From: Flavobacterium rhamnosiphilum
GTDB lineage: Bacteria > Bacteroidota > Bacteroidia > Flavobacteriales > Flavobacteriaceae
Direction of reading: 5' to 3'
Length of the DNA stretch: 64,000 nt
Assembly (NCBI RefSeq): GCF_004349195.1
Contig: NZ_SMLG01000002.1
Location: 62,001-126,000 of the forward strand
The translations under genes were made by a program, and so were the position numbers. Position 1 is the stretch's first letter; the number at the start of each line of letters is the position of its first letter. Positions 9,075 to 17,191 of this stretch are shown here, piece after piece. The notes beneath the pieces were generated by a model, which was not told the origin of the DNA, searched no databases, and worked only from the letters and a program-made list of their open reading frames with translations.

Positions 9075-10637
9075 ATGGACATATTAACGATTATTATTTC
9101 AGGAATTATAGGTATTGCGGGAGGTTTTGGTATTGCCAAACTGATAGAAAAAAGCAATATTTCAAACTTAATTAAAAACGCAAAAAAAGAAGCATCATCC
9201 ATTTTGAAAGATGCTAATCTGGAAGCTGAAAACATAAAGAAAGATAAAATTCTTCAAGCAAAAGAGAAATTTATTGAATTAAAATCAGAACACGAACAAG
9301 TTATTTTATCCCGTGATAAAAAAGTTGCCGAAATAGAAAAAAGAGTTCGCGATAAAGAATCTCAAATTTCTAATGAATTATCAAAAGCTAAAAAAGTAAA
9401 TGATGATTTTGAATCTAAAACTTTAGAATACACCACTAAAATTGAAAACCTAGATAAGAAACAAGCTGAAGTTGACAAACTACATAAAAGTCAATTGCAA
9501 CAATTGGAAGTTATCTCTGGTTTATCTGCTGAAGAAGCTAAAGATCAATTGGTAGAAGGACTGAAAGCGGAAGCAAAAAGCAAAGCAATGTCTCATATTC
9601 AAGATACTATTGAAGAGGCAAAATTGACGGCACAGCAAGAAGCGAAAAAAATAATCATCAATACCATTCAAAGAGTTGGTACGGAAGAAGCAGTAGAAAA
9701 CTGTGTTTCGGTATTCAACATTGAATCTGATGACGTAAAAGGAAGAATCATTGGTCGTGAAGGTAGAAATATCCGTGCGCTGGAAGCTGCAACTGGAGTT
9801 GAAATCATTGTAGATGATACGCCGGAAGCTATTATCCTTTCTTGTTTTGATCCTGTACGTAGAGAAATTGCACGTTTGGCATTACACAAATTAGTAACTG
9901 ACGGAAGAATTCACCCGGCTCGTATTGAAGAAGTAGTTGCAAAAACTGCTAAACAAATTGACGATGAAATTATAGAAGTTGGTAAACGTACCGTTATCGA
10001 TTTAGGAATTCACGGATTACACCCTGAATTGATTAAAGTGGTAGGACGTATGAAATACCGTTCTTCTTACGGACAGAATTTATTGCAACACTCCCGTGAA
10101 GTTTCTAAGCTTTGTGGAATCATGGCTGCTGAACTTGGTCTAAACGTAAAACTCGCTAAAAGAGCCGGTTTATTACACGATATTGGTAAAGTTCCAGATG
10201 CCGAAAGTGATTTACCACACGCATTATTAGGAATGCAATGGGCGGAGAAATACGGCGAAAAAGAAGAGGTTTGTAACGCTATTGGAGCACACCACGATGA
10301 GATAGAGATGAAATCATTATTATCGCCAATTATTCAGGTTTGTGATGCTATTTCAGGTGCAAGACCAGGAGCGAGAAGACAAGTATTGGATTCTTATATT
10401 CAACGTCTAAAAGATCTTGAAGAAGTCGCGTACGGATTCAGCGGTGTGAAAAACGCTTATGCAATTCAAGCGGGAAGAGAACTTCGTGTAATTGTGGAGA
10501 GCGAAAAAGTTTCTGATGAAAATGCGGCTAACTTATCTTTTGATATTTCCCAAAAAATCCAAACGGAGATGACGTATCCTGGACAAGTTAAAGTAACTGT
10601 AATTCGTGAAACAAGAGCCGTGAATATTGCTAAATAA
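9075..10637 (+). CDS. rny: Ribonuclease Y
   Basis: The 520-residue protein has the full RNase Y layout. An N-terminal membrane helix (about 3-22) is followed by a long charged coiled coil (about 30-195). A KH domain has [15 protein letters not shown] near 223. The HD domain contains [10 protein letters not shown] near 366 and the second-shell AIGAHHDE. RNase Y is a membrane-tethered endonuclease that starts mRNA decay. Length and motifs are normal. It lies downstream of zapA and the 6S-like RNA on the same strand and ends with a clear terminator. Confidence 0.96.
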   Translation: MDILTIIISGIIGIAGGFGIAKLIEKSNISNLIKNAKKEASSILKDANLEAENIKKDKILQAKEKFIELKSEHEQVILSRDKKVAEIEKRVRDKESQISNELSKAKKVNDDFESKTLEYTTKIENLDKKQAEVDKLHKSQLQQLEVISGLSAEEAKDQLVEGLKAEAKSKAMSHIQDTIEEAKLTAQQEAKKIIINTIQRVGTEEAVENCVSVFNIESDDVKGRIIGREGRNIRALEAATGVEIIVDDTPEAIILSCFDPVRREIARLALHKLVTDGRIHPARIEEVVAKTAKQIDDEIIEVGKRTVIDLGIHGLHPELIKVVGRMKYRSSYGQNLLQHSREVSKLCGIMAAELGLNVKLAKRAGLLHDIGKVPDAESDLPHALLGMQWAEKYGEKEEVCNAIGAHHDEIEMKSLLSPIIQVCDAISGARPGARRQVLDSYIQRLKDLEEVAYGFSGVKNAYAIQAGRELRVIVESEKVSDENAANLSFDISQKIQTEMTYPGQVKVTVIRETRAVNIAK

Positions 10638-10660
10638 TTTATTGAATTACATATATAAAA

Positions 10661-10691
10661 AAACTTCTCATCACTGAGAAGTTTTTTTTTT
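10661..10691 (+). terminator. Intrinsic terminator of rny
   Basis: The stem AAACTTCTCA/TGAGAAGTTT has a four-base loop and is followed by a T10 tract, 23 bases after the rny stop codon. Confidence 0.9.
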
Positions 10692-10750
10692 GCATTATAT
10701 AGAAAGTAGAATATCTTTAAAATATGCTTTCTATTATCGAAATTAGCTAA

Positions 10751-12277
10751 TTAATCATTCAAGCTATCGTTAAAAACGATCTTAAAAGTAGTTCCTACTC
10801 CTACTTCACTTTCAACCGAAACAGTCCCTTTCATCGATTCTATTTGATTCTTTGTAATGTGCAATCCTAATCCTCTGGCTTCTTCATGCTTGTGAAATGT
10901 TTTGTACATCCCAAAAAGAGAATCCCCATATTTTTTCAAATCGATACCTAATCCATTATCTGAAATCGACAACGTTTTTTTTCCATTTTCCAATGAGAAA
11001 GAATATCTTATCTCAATGGTTTTATTAGGATTCGAGTATTTTATGGCATTTGTTGTAAAATTCAACAAAACACTTTCTAAATAAGCCGGATTAAAATCCA
11101 CAAAAGCTCCATCAGGAATCTCATTTATAATGGTAACTTGATTTTTATTTTTTAAATTCTTGATCAAATCCAAAGTCTTATTTAAATATAAATTCAAGTT
11201 CAATGATTTAATCGGAATGTTCGAATTACTTTGTATTAACACCAATTGGGTCAAATTTGCTATTGTCTCGTTTAAATCATTCGAAACAGTGCGCAAATGG
11301 ACCAACATTTCTTTGTTGCTCTCTAAATTATCATCGGCATCTATAATATCTAAAAGTGATTTAATATTACCTGCTTGTGTATTTAGATTATGCGATACAA
11401 TATGTGAAAAATTCAATAGTCGGCTATTTTGCTGACTATACAATTCCATTGTTTTTATTAACTCCAGTTCTTTTTCTTTTTGGGAAGAAATATCAGTGTG
11501 CGTTCCTATAACCCTTAATGGTTTCCCATCTGCGTCACGCTCAATTACTTTTCCTCTATCTAAAATCCATTTGTATTTTCCGCTTGACGTTAAAACACGG
11601 TGGTAATTTTCATAAAAAGGTATTTTATTCTCAAAATGATCATGGATTTCAGAATAATATTTTTCTAAATCATCAGGGTGCACAATTTCATCCCAACGTT
11701 CCGGATTATCAAAAATATCCAAAGATTCCTGCTCTAGGATTTTCATCGATTGTGAGGAATAGAAAACTTTGTTGGTCGTTAAATCCCAATCCCAGACTCC
11801 TGCTGTAGAGGCCTCCAAAGCAAATTTAAAACGCTCTTCAGAAATTTTAAGTTTGATTTCCTGTTCTTTTAAGTCCGTTACATCTGAAATTCTTCCATAA
11901 AAAGCAATATTCCCATCAGGATATAATTCTGGTTTTGATGAAACTTTAAGCCAACGCAATCCCTTTTCAGGTAATAAAACCCGAAACTCAAAATCCCATC
12001 TTGTAATGTTTCGTTTTGCGTTTACCAATGATTGAAAAAACGACAATCGATCCGCCTCAAATATCCTGTCATAGACAAGGAATTTGTCACTGTCAAAAAA
12101 ATGATCCGAAGACAACTCAAAAAAATCGTTTACCGATTTACTCACTAATGGGAATAAATAGGTATTGTCAGGAGCAATCACAAATTCAAAAATTAAATCT
12201 GGAATCTCATTAAATAATTTATTGTAAAAATCATTTACCTCTTGGCAATTTTCGTTTTGGGGAAAATCAAAAACCAT
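10751..12277 (-). CDS. Cytosolic PAS-PAS sensor histidine kinase
   Basis: The 508-residue protein has no membrane segments. Two PAS modules are visible (about 15-135 and 145-275; the second ends in VIGTHTDISSQKE, a PAC motif). A HisKA-type dimerisation helix with FSHIVSHNLNT follows; His296 is the probable phospho-acceptor. The catalytic ATPase domain has an N box NFTTNAIKYS, a G1 box SDNGLGID and a G2 box GLGLHI. It lacks a receiver domain and no response-regulator gene is adjacent, so it is an orphan kinase whose partner must lie elsewhere. PAS domains suggest sensing of redox state, light or a small ligand in the cytosol. The signal is unknown. Confidence 0.9.
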   Translation of the reverse strand: MVFDFPQNENCQEVNDFYNKLFNEIPDLIFEFVIAPDNTYLFPLVSKSVNDFFELSSDHFFDSDKFLVYDRIFEADRLSFFQSLVNAKRNITRWDFEFRVLLPEKGLRWLKVSSKPELYPDGNIAFYGRISDVTDLKEQEIKLKISEERFKFALEASTAGVWDWDLTTNKVFYSSQSMKILEQESLDIFDNPERWDEIVHPDDLEKYYSEIHDHFENKIPFYENYHRVLTSSGKYKWILDRGKVIERDADGKPLRVIGTHTDISSQKEKELELIKTMELYSQQNSRLLNFSHIVSHNLNTQAGNIKSLLDIIDADDNLESNKEMLVHLRTVSNDLNETIANLTQLVLIQSNSNIPIKSLNLNLYLNKTLDLIKNLKNKNQVTIINEIPDGAFVDFNPAYLESVLLNFTTNAIKYSNPNKTIEIRYSFSLENGKKTLSISDNGLGIDLKKYGDSLFGMYKTFHKHEEARGLGLHITKNQIESMKGTVSVESEVGVGTTFKIVFNDSLND

Positions 12278-12468
12278 AACTACTTTTTATATCATTTGAA
12301 TATGCCAACAATTTAGATTATATTTTTTATTAAACCGTCAAATTAACAATAAAATCGCACCAATTTAATAAGAAGTTAAGCTGAATCTTTAGAAATTTTA
12401 TTTTAGATTCGATCCGTAAACCTTTTCTTTCCTAAATAGCGCTGAATTAGCAATTATAAAACAAAATA

Positions 12469-13365
12469 TTATTTTCTGGGATGGAAGGAATTTAGAACTT
12501 GCGTCAGAAACTTTCGGTCAAGATGCACGTATATTTCTGTTGTCGTTATCGATTCATGACCAAGCATCAACTGTATGGAACGTAAATCAGCACCATTTTC
12601 TAAAAGATGTGTTGCAAAAGAATGGCGTAAAGTATGCGGACTAATGGTTTTATTCAAATCTATTTTGACTGCCAAGTTTTTAATTATAGTAAAAATCATA
12701 GCTCTGGTTAACTGTTTTCCTCTTCTGTTTAAAAAGAGCGTATCTTCAAAACCTTTTTGAACAGTACTATGCGTCCGAATAGTATTCCTGTAGATTTGAA
12801 TGTATTTCTGTGTCAAATCACTTATGGGCACAAAACGCTGCTTATTTCCTTTACCCGTTATTTTGACAAAGCCTTCCTCAAAGAATAAATCGGAAATTTT
12901 TAGGGAAACTAATTCTGAAACCCGCAATCCACAACCATAAAGGGTTTCAAGCATGGCGCGATTGCGTTCCCCTTCATTAGATCTTAATTCGATCGCCGCA
13001 ATAAGATTGTCAATTTCATCGACCGTTAACGTATCTGGAAGTTTCCTGCCTGTTTTGGGCGTTTCAATGAGTTCTAATGGATTGTTTAATCGGTAATCTT
13101 CAAATATCAAATAGCCAAAAAAACTTTTAAGGCCTGATATAATTCTGGCTTGTGAACGTGGATTGACTTCCTTTGAAACACTGTAAATAAATTGTTGCAG
13201 TGTTTCTTCCTCTATCTGTATCGGCGAAACTTCTATTCCATTTTCTATAAGAAAAAGACACAGACGTTCTATATCGAAAGAATAGTTTTCGATAGTATTT
13301 TTTGACAAACCCCGTTCGATTCTCAAATAAGACTGATAACTTTTGATGTATGAACTCCAATTCAT
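12469..13365 (-). CDS. xerD: Tyrosine recombinase XerD-like
   Basis: The start at 13365 gives 298 residues, the usual XerC/D length. A possible ATG six codons upstream (13383) adds only MLFFVN. The N-terminal SAM-like core-binding domain covers about 1-90 and the catalytic domain about 105-290. Catalytic residues are present: Arg in GCGLRVSEL, His and Arg in HTLRHSFATHLL, His in LGHESITTTEIYVH and Tyr in the same segment. Flavobacteria use Xer recombinases to resolve chromosome dimers at dif. The gene is in backbone context and appears to be the housekeeping enzyme, not a phage integrase. XerC versus XerD cannot be settled by eye. Confidence 0.88.
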   Translation of the reverse strand: MNWSSYIKSYQSYLRIERGLSKNTIENYSFDIERLCLFLIENGIEVSPIQIEEETLQQFIYSVSKEVNPRSQARIISGLKSFFGYLIFEDYRLNNPLELIETPKTGRKLPDTLTVDEIDNLIAAIELRSNEGERNRAMLETLYGCGLRVSELVSLKISDLFFEEGFVKITGKGNKQRFVPISDLTQKYIQIYRNTIRTHSTVQKGFEDTLFLNRRGKQLTRAMIFTIIKNLAVKIDLNKTISPHTLRHSFATHLLENGADLRSIQLMLGHESITTTEIYVHLDRKFLTQVLNSFHPRK

Positions 13366-13394
13366 GTTTACAAAGAAAAGCATTTTTTAGGCAT

Positions 13395-13420
13395 AAAAAA
13401 CCACGCCTCTGGCGTGGTTT
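13395..13420 (-). terminator. Intrinsic terminator of the 197-residue barrel gene
   Basis: The perfect stem AAACCACGCC/GGCGTGGTTT has a three-base loop. Read on the minus strand it is followed by a T-run, between the barrel gene (ending at 13444) and xerD. Confidence 0.88.
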
Positions 13421-13443
13421 ATAAGAACTATAAAAGAAATGGA

Positions 13444-14037
13444 CTATTTTCCCCATTTTCCTCCACCAACATAAAAACCAAGATGAATTCCTAAATAAGA
13501 ATTTGAAATAGTTCCTAAATCCGCTCCATTAATATCTTGCAAGGTAGATTTTGGTACAAGATTGTATTCCAATCCCATTCTAAATTTACCCCATTCGAAT
13601 CCTCCTCTTAACAATCCTCCCATTTTTCCATTCGCATCTAATGCTATTTCATCATTATTATCTCCATTGTTAATCTCAACATTTGCTATAGAATAATATC
13701 CTGCACCACCTCCCAAATAAGGGACAAAAGATTTTCCAGATTTATTAAAATAATAATCGTAAGTCCCCACGTAAGAGCCATTAGCTGAAACTTTAGCACT
13801 CTCTGTATCTCCTTCACTTTTAATATCTCGAACCATAGCAGCAGCACCAATGCGTAAGCCGACATTCATATTGTCTTTGATGTTGTATTTAGGCTCAATA
13901 GAGAATAATATTCCTCCTCCCCCATTTGAAGGAATTGTATAACCTAAATCTAAACCAACTCTAAATCCACCCTCCGTTTGAGAATAACCATTGGCAAAAG
14001 CAAATACAGCCGCAGCCGTCAAAATAATTTTTTTCAT
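13444..14037 (-). CDS. Outer-membrane beta-barrel protein, tandem copy 1
   Basis: The 197-residue protein has a signal peptide MKKIILTAAAVFAFANGYSQ and alternating amphipathic strands rich in Gly, Tyr and Asn (RVGLDLGYTIP, NVGLRIGAAA, FVPYLGGGAGYYS, RMGLEYNLVP). These predict a small eight-strand barrel of the OmpA/OmpX-like or porin_beta kind common in Bacteroidota. The C-terminus carries GIHLGFYVGGGKWGK rather than a terminal Phe. Its signal peptide is nearly identical to those of the next two genes upstream, pointing to tandem duplication. A TACATTTG element on the minus strand (top 14066-14073) may be the -7 box. No specific function is known. Confidence 0.8.
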   Translation of the reverse strand: MKKIILTAAAVFAFANGYSQTEGGFRVGLDLGYTIPSNGGGGILFSIEPKYNIKDNMNVGLRIGAAAMVRDIKSEGDTESAKVSANGSYVGTYDYYFNKSGKSFVPYLGGGAGYYSIANVEINNGDNNDEIALDANGKMGGLLRGGFEWGKFRMGLEYNLVPKSTLQDINGADLGTISNSYLGIHLGFYVGGGKWGK

Positions 14038-14426
14038 GTTTTTTTGTTTGTTTTAATTAACGCATCAAATGTAACTAACATCTTATTAAAACATATGATT
14101 TTTTATTAAATAATTAAAATAAATCTTACATATCAATAATTCATTTTTTTATTTCAAACACACTAACATCTTGATAAATAATAAATTAAAACCACCCTGT
14201 ATCACTAAATTTAGTGATACACAGCGCTAAAAAAACATATTGTTTTAACACGTACATACTTATATTTAAAGCATAAAAAAGCATTTTTATATCTAATGTT
14301 CTATTGTCATAAAGCAAAAAAAAATATTTTATTTCAAGACTATCGCAATCTAATTCCACATAAAGATGTTCTTGTCCAAACAAAAAAATAAACCTAACAA
14401 ACGGTTAAAATACAAAGCATAAAAAC
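14038..14426. other. AT-rich non-coding spacer between barrel genes
   Basis: About 390 bases without a credible gene. A 65-codon open frame at 14186-14383 on the minus strand has no family features and lies in very AT-rich DNA, so I treat it as chance. The left end carries the probable promoter of the 197-residue barrel gene. Confidence 0.6.
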
Positions 14427-14451
14427 CAAAAAACCTCCCAAATTGGGAGGC
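14427..14451 (-). terminator. Intrinsic terminator of barrel gene 2
   Basis: The inverted repeat CCTCCCAA/TTGGGAGG with one central base, followed on the minus strand by TTTTTT, lies 29 bases after the stop of the 164-residue barrel gene. Confidence 0.88.
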
Positions 14452-14479
14452 TCTTAGAATTTATTATTTTTATGAAATA

Positions 14480-14974
14480 TTAGAATTTGTAGTTAAACCC
14501 TAAATTGATTGAAGAAAGTGTTCCATTATTAGAAATTCCTTTGTATCCTGCATAAACTTCAAATTTTTCAGTTTGATAACCAAACTTTGGTTGGTATAAG
14601 AAACCGCCGTCTCCATCGCCGCTACCAGCATAAATTGCATACCCTAAATCAGCTCCTAAAAATAAATCATCAGAAATTGAATACTGCCCTGTAGCAGCTA
14701 ATGGTATAAATCCAGCGTTAGGAACTTCGAAACTTCCAACACCAGAACCAATTGTTTTACCTAAATAAGTAGTATACCCTGTTGTAACACCCGCACTAAA
14801 TTTATCTGCAACATTCCAAACGTAAGCTACATCAGCACCCAAATTCACAGAATAAGAATCTTTAAAGTCCCCCATTGGCAAACCAACGTGTGCTCCTAAT
14901 TTAAAATTTCCTTCTTGCGCATTAGCAAATCCAAAAGCAAATACAGCCGCAGCCGATAAAATAATTTTTTTCAT
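14480..14974 (-). CDS. Outer-membrane beta-barrel protein, tandem copy 2
   Basis: The 164-residue protein has signal peptide MKKIILSAAAVFAFGFANAQ and short barrel strands (FKLGAHVGLPMGDF, LGADVAYVWNV, FSAGVTTGYTTYLG, LFLGADLGYAIYAG, FEVYAGYKGISN). It ends in the classical aromatic outer-membrane strand SINLGFNYKF. This is a small eight-strand-like barrel. It shares its leader, but little of the mature sequence, with the genes on either side. It has its own terminator, so it is probably a single-gene unit. The function is unknown; proteins of this kind are often abundant or regulated structural porins. Confidence 0.82.
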   Translation of the reverse strand: MKKIILSAAAVFAFGFANAQEGNFKLGAHVGLPMGDFKDSYSVNLGADVAYVWNVADKFSAGVTTGYTTYLGKTIGSGVGSFEVPNAGFIPLAATGQYSISDDLFLGADLGYAIYAGSGDGDGGFLYQPKFGYQTEKFEVYAGYKGISNNGTLSSINLGFNYKF

Positions 14975-15137
14975 GTTGTTTTGTTTTAATTGTTAATTCA
15001 AATAAAAGTACAACAATTATATCGGCATAAAATTCTTACTAACGCAAGTTATAAACAGAATTACTAACAGTCTATTCCTATAGTTTTTATCATCCAAAAA
15101 TTATCGATTTTGTTACAAATTGAGTAAAATTTACCAT

Positions 15138-15162
15138 AAAAAAGCCTCCCAAATTAGGAGGC
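15138..15162 (-). terminator. Intrinsic terminator of barrel gene 3
   Basis: The stem GCCTCC/GGAGGC with a seven-base loop and a T-run on the minus strand lies 28 bases after the stop codon. Stem sequence and design match the terminator of the neighbouring barrel gene, consistent with duplication of the whole unit. Confidence 0.86.
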
Positions 15163-15189
15163 TTAGAAATATTATATGTAATAAAAAAA

Positions 15190-15714
15190 TTAGAAATGCA
15201 AGGCGAAACCAATTAACCCTTGAAAGGCATTATCTGCTTTGTTTTCATCAAGAGTTGCGTTATAACGAATCGCAGGCTCGATTGAAACAGTATCACTAAC
15301 AAACCAAGCATAACCACCTTGAAAACCAATCCAGTTGGCATTATCCCCATCACCAGAAGTTCCTGTAAAATCAATTCCAACTGGAAACTGACTTGCGATG
15401 TAATATTTAACCCCTATTTTGTAATTAAAAGGAGTGTAATCAAAACCATTATCTGAGTAACCAAGACCTGCTTTTATAGCTAAATCTTTTATAACAAAAT
15501 ATCCCCCTTCTATACCAACTGACCAAGCAGTGTCACTGCCATCAACAGAAAGTAAAGAGAACGAAGTATTTCCGGTAGTCCATGAACCAGTGTTAGCTTC
15601 AATCAGCCATTTCCCTTCTGAGGTTTGACCACCATTGTTGTCCATTTTTTTGTCTTGAGCATTTGCAAATCCAAATGTGAATACTGCAGCTGCCGTTAAA
15701 ATAATTTTTTTCAT
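15190..15714 (-). CDS. Outer-membrane beta-barrel protein, tandem copy 3
   Basis: The 174-residue protein has signal peptide MKKIILTAAAVFTFGFANAQ. The mature part shows beta-hairpin strands (WLIEANTGSW, WSVGIEGGYFVIKDLAIKAGLGY, YKIGVKYYIAS, WIGFQGGYAWFVSD) and the terminal strand GLIGFALHF, ending in Phe as expected for BAM-assembled barrels. It resembles small OmpW/OmpX-like proteins. A good -7 box TAACTTTG on the minus strand (top 15741-15748) lies 27 bases before the start, although the matching -33 box is poor. Function is not known. Confidence 0.82.
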   Translation of the reverse strand: MKKIILTAAAVFTFGFANAQDKKMDNNGGQTSEGKWLIEANTGSWTTGNTSFSLLSVDGSDTAWSVGIEGGYFVIKDLAIKAGLGYSDNGFDYTPFNYKIGVKYYIASQFPVGIDFTGTSGDGDNANWIGFQGGYAWFVSDTVSIEPAIRYNATLDENKADNAFQGLIGFALHF

Positions 15715-16039
15715 GATATATCATTTAAAATTTATATCCCCAAAGTTAAAAAATCATCTATAGAATCACTTATTAATCAATGAAACTCGTTGAAAATCAA
15801 ATTAATCCGATTAAAAACAATAAAAACTAACATTTAAATAGCTGATTTAAAGCTATTTACGGTATTTTCAACTGATTTAGCCTAAAAAAACAGACTTAAT
15901 CAGCTGCTTAAAACAGCATGAACTTGATTTTAAAAGGAAGTGAATATTATAAGTAAAAAATATAAAATTATAATATTTCTATACTTTAAGAGTTTTATCT
16001 TGCAGGTTCAAATTAAGAACAATAATTAAAAACAATATT
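15715..16039. other. Divergent intergenic region between barrel genes
   Basis: These 325 AT-rich bases separate barrel gene 3 (minus) from the 187-residue barrel gene (plus). They contain the minus -7 box at 15741-15748 and a weaker plus element TATCTTGC at 15996-16003, 37 bases before the plus start. I see no small gene or stable fold apart from a loose repeat of AGCTGATTTAA and AGCTGC-like words around 15840-15910. Confidence 0.5.
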
Positions 16040-16603
16040 ATGAAAAAGACAATTTTAGTTACCGTTTTACTGCTCGCTATTTCAAGTACTATGCAAGCTC
16101 AATTAGTTAAATTTGGAATTAAAGCTGGTTTAAACTACGCCAATCAAACTGGTAGTGATATTACGATAAACGGCTCCAATTATAATAAGGATGCCATTAC
16201 CAGTTACCACGCTGGTTTAGTAGCCGAGATTAAGTTAACCGATGGTTTTTCTGTTCAGCCTGAATTATTGTATTCTACTCAAGGAGCAAGCTATGAAAAT
16301 GCAGGAGAAGAATTTAAAAATGAATTGGGTTACTTATCTATTCCGGTTTTGGCAAAATTTCATTTGAATAAAACAGTTAGTTTAGATCTTGGACCGCAAG
16401 CTTCTTTTTTATTGAGCGAAAGAAAGAATGCTAATATCAAAGATCCCGAAACTTTTGAATTTGGATTGGCTGGAGGCTTAGGTCTTAATATTACTAAAAA
16501 CTTTTTTCTACAAGGTCGTTATGTATTAGGACTAACTGAAGCTTCAAAAGATGCCGAAGTTAAGAACTCTGTTGTTCAAGTATCAGCTGGATTTACGTTC
16601 TAA
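16040..16603 (+). CDS. Porin-family outer-membrane beta-barrel protein
   Basis: The 187-residue protein has signal peptide MKKTILVTVLLLAISSTMQAQ. Its mature sequence is typical of the Bacteroidota outer-membrane beta-barrel family PF13568: FGIKAGLNYANQTGSD, YHAGLVAEIKLTDGFSVQPELLYSTQG, LGYLSIPVLAKFHL, LDLGPQASFLLSE and the final VQVSAGFTF. The Phe at the C-terminus is the assembly signal. It differs in family from the three minus-strand neighbours. It has its own terminator, so it is a single-gene unit. Specific role unknown. Confidence 0.9.
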   Translation: MKKTILVTVLLLAISSTMQAQLVKFGIKAGLNYANQTGSDITINGSNYNKDAITSYHAGLVAEIKLTDGFSVQPELLYSTQGASYENAGEEFKNELGYLSIPVLAKFHLNKTVSLDLGPQASFLLSERKNANIKDPETFEFGLAGGLGLNITKNFFLQGRYVLGLTEASKDAEVKNSVVQVSAGFTF

Positions 16604-16629
16604 ATTACAATAAAAAATTAAATTTATCA

Positions 16630-16661
16630 AAACCGTTCCTTAAATTGGAACGGTTTTTTTA
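16630..16661 (+). terminator. Intrinsic terminator of the porin-family gene
   Basis: The stem AAACCGTTCC/GGAACGGTTT with a seven-base loop and T8 tract lies 27 bases after the stop. It also argues that the in-frame TTG at 16645 is not the start of the next gene. Confidence 0.9.
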
Positions 16662-16680
16662 TTTTTACAAAAACAGAACT

Positions 16681-17094
16681 ATGAAAATCATCATCATCAA
16701 CGGACCAAATCTTAATCTTTTAGGCAAACGTGAGCCCGAGGTTTATGGTAGTCAAACTTTTGAAGAGTATTTTACCTCTTTACAAATAAAATATATGGCC
16801 CTGGAATTGACCTATTTCCAAAGCAACATCGAAGGAGAATTAATCGATAAAATTCAGGAATTTGGCTTTTCATACGATGGTATTATTCTAAATGCCGGTG
16901 CCTATACCCATACTTCCATTGGCATTGGCGATGCTATAAAAGCCATTACAACTCCTGTTGTTGAAGTGCATATTTCGAATACGTTTTCGCGTGAAAGTTT
17001 CAGACACCAATCATATATTTCTGGAAATGCAAAAGGAGTTATTCTAGGTTTTGGTTTAAAAAGTTATGAATTGGCCATACAATCTTTCTTGTAG
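16681..17094 (+). CDS. aroQ: 3-dehydroquinate dehydratase, type II
   Basis: The start at ATG 16681 gives 137 residues, normal for AroQ. Upstream in-frame TTG codons would put the start inside a terminator. Family motifs: INGPNLNLLGKREPEVYG at the N-terminus (Asn and Arg/Tyr of the active site), FQSNIEGELID with its catalytic-loop Glu, ILNAGAYTHTSIGIGDAI, VEVHISN with the catalytic His region and FSRESFRHQSYIS. It dehydrates 3-dehydroquinate to 3-dehydroshikimate in the shikimate pathway, as a cytosolic dodecamer. It is not in an aro operon here. Confidence 0.96.
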   Translation: MKIIIINGPNLNLLGKREPEVYGSQTFEEYFTSLQIKYMALELTYFQSNIEGELIDKIQEFGFSYDGIILNAGAYTHTSIGIGDAIKAITTPVVEVHISNTFSRESFRHQSYISGNAKGVILGFGLKSYELAIQSFL

Positions 17095-17191
17095 CTCCCC
17101 AAATAAAATAAAAATATTCCTATAAATGTTTAACAAATAATTAATACCCTCTTTTTAAAGTTCTTATATTTTTGCGAAAGAAAAAACTTTC

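Noticed and set aside
13127-13456. 109-codon frame overlapping the xerD start
   Set aside because: It overlaps the clear XerD domain in another frame and crosses the terminator of the barrel gene.
14186-14383. Open frame of 65 codons on the minus strand between barrel genes
   Set aside because: No signal, domain or neighbouring support; very AT-rich DNA in which such frames arise by chance.
16645-16680. TTG start for aroQ at 16645
   Set aside because: It lies within the terminator hairpin of the upstream gene; the AroQ family starts at the ATG at 16681.
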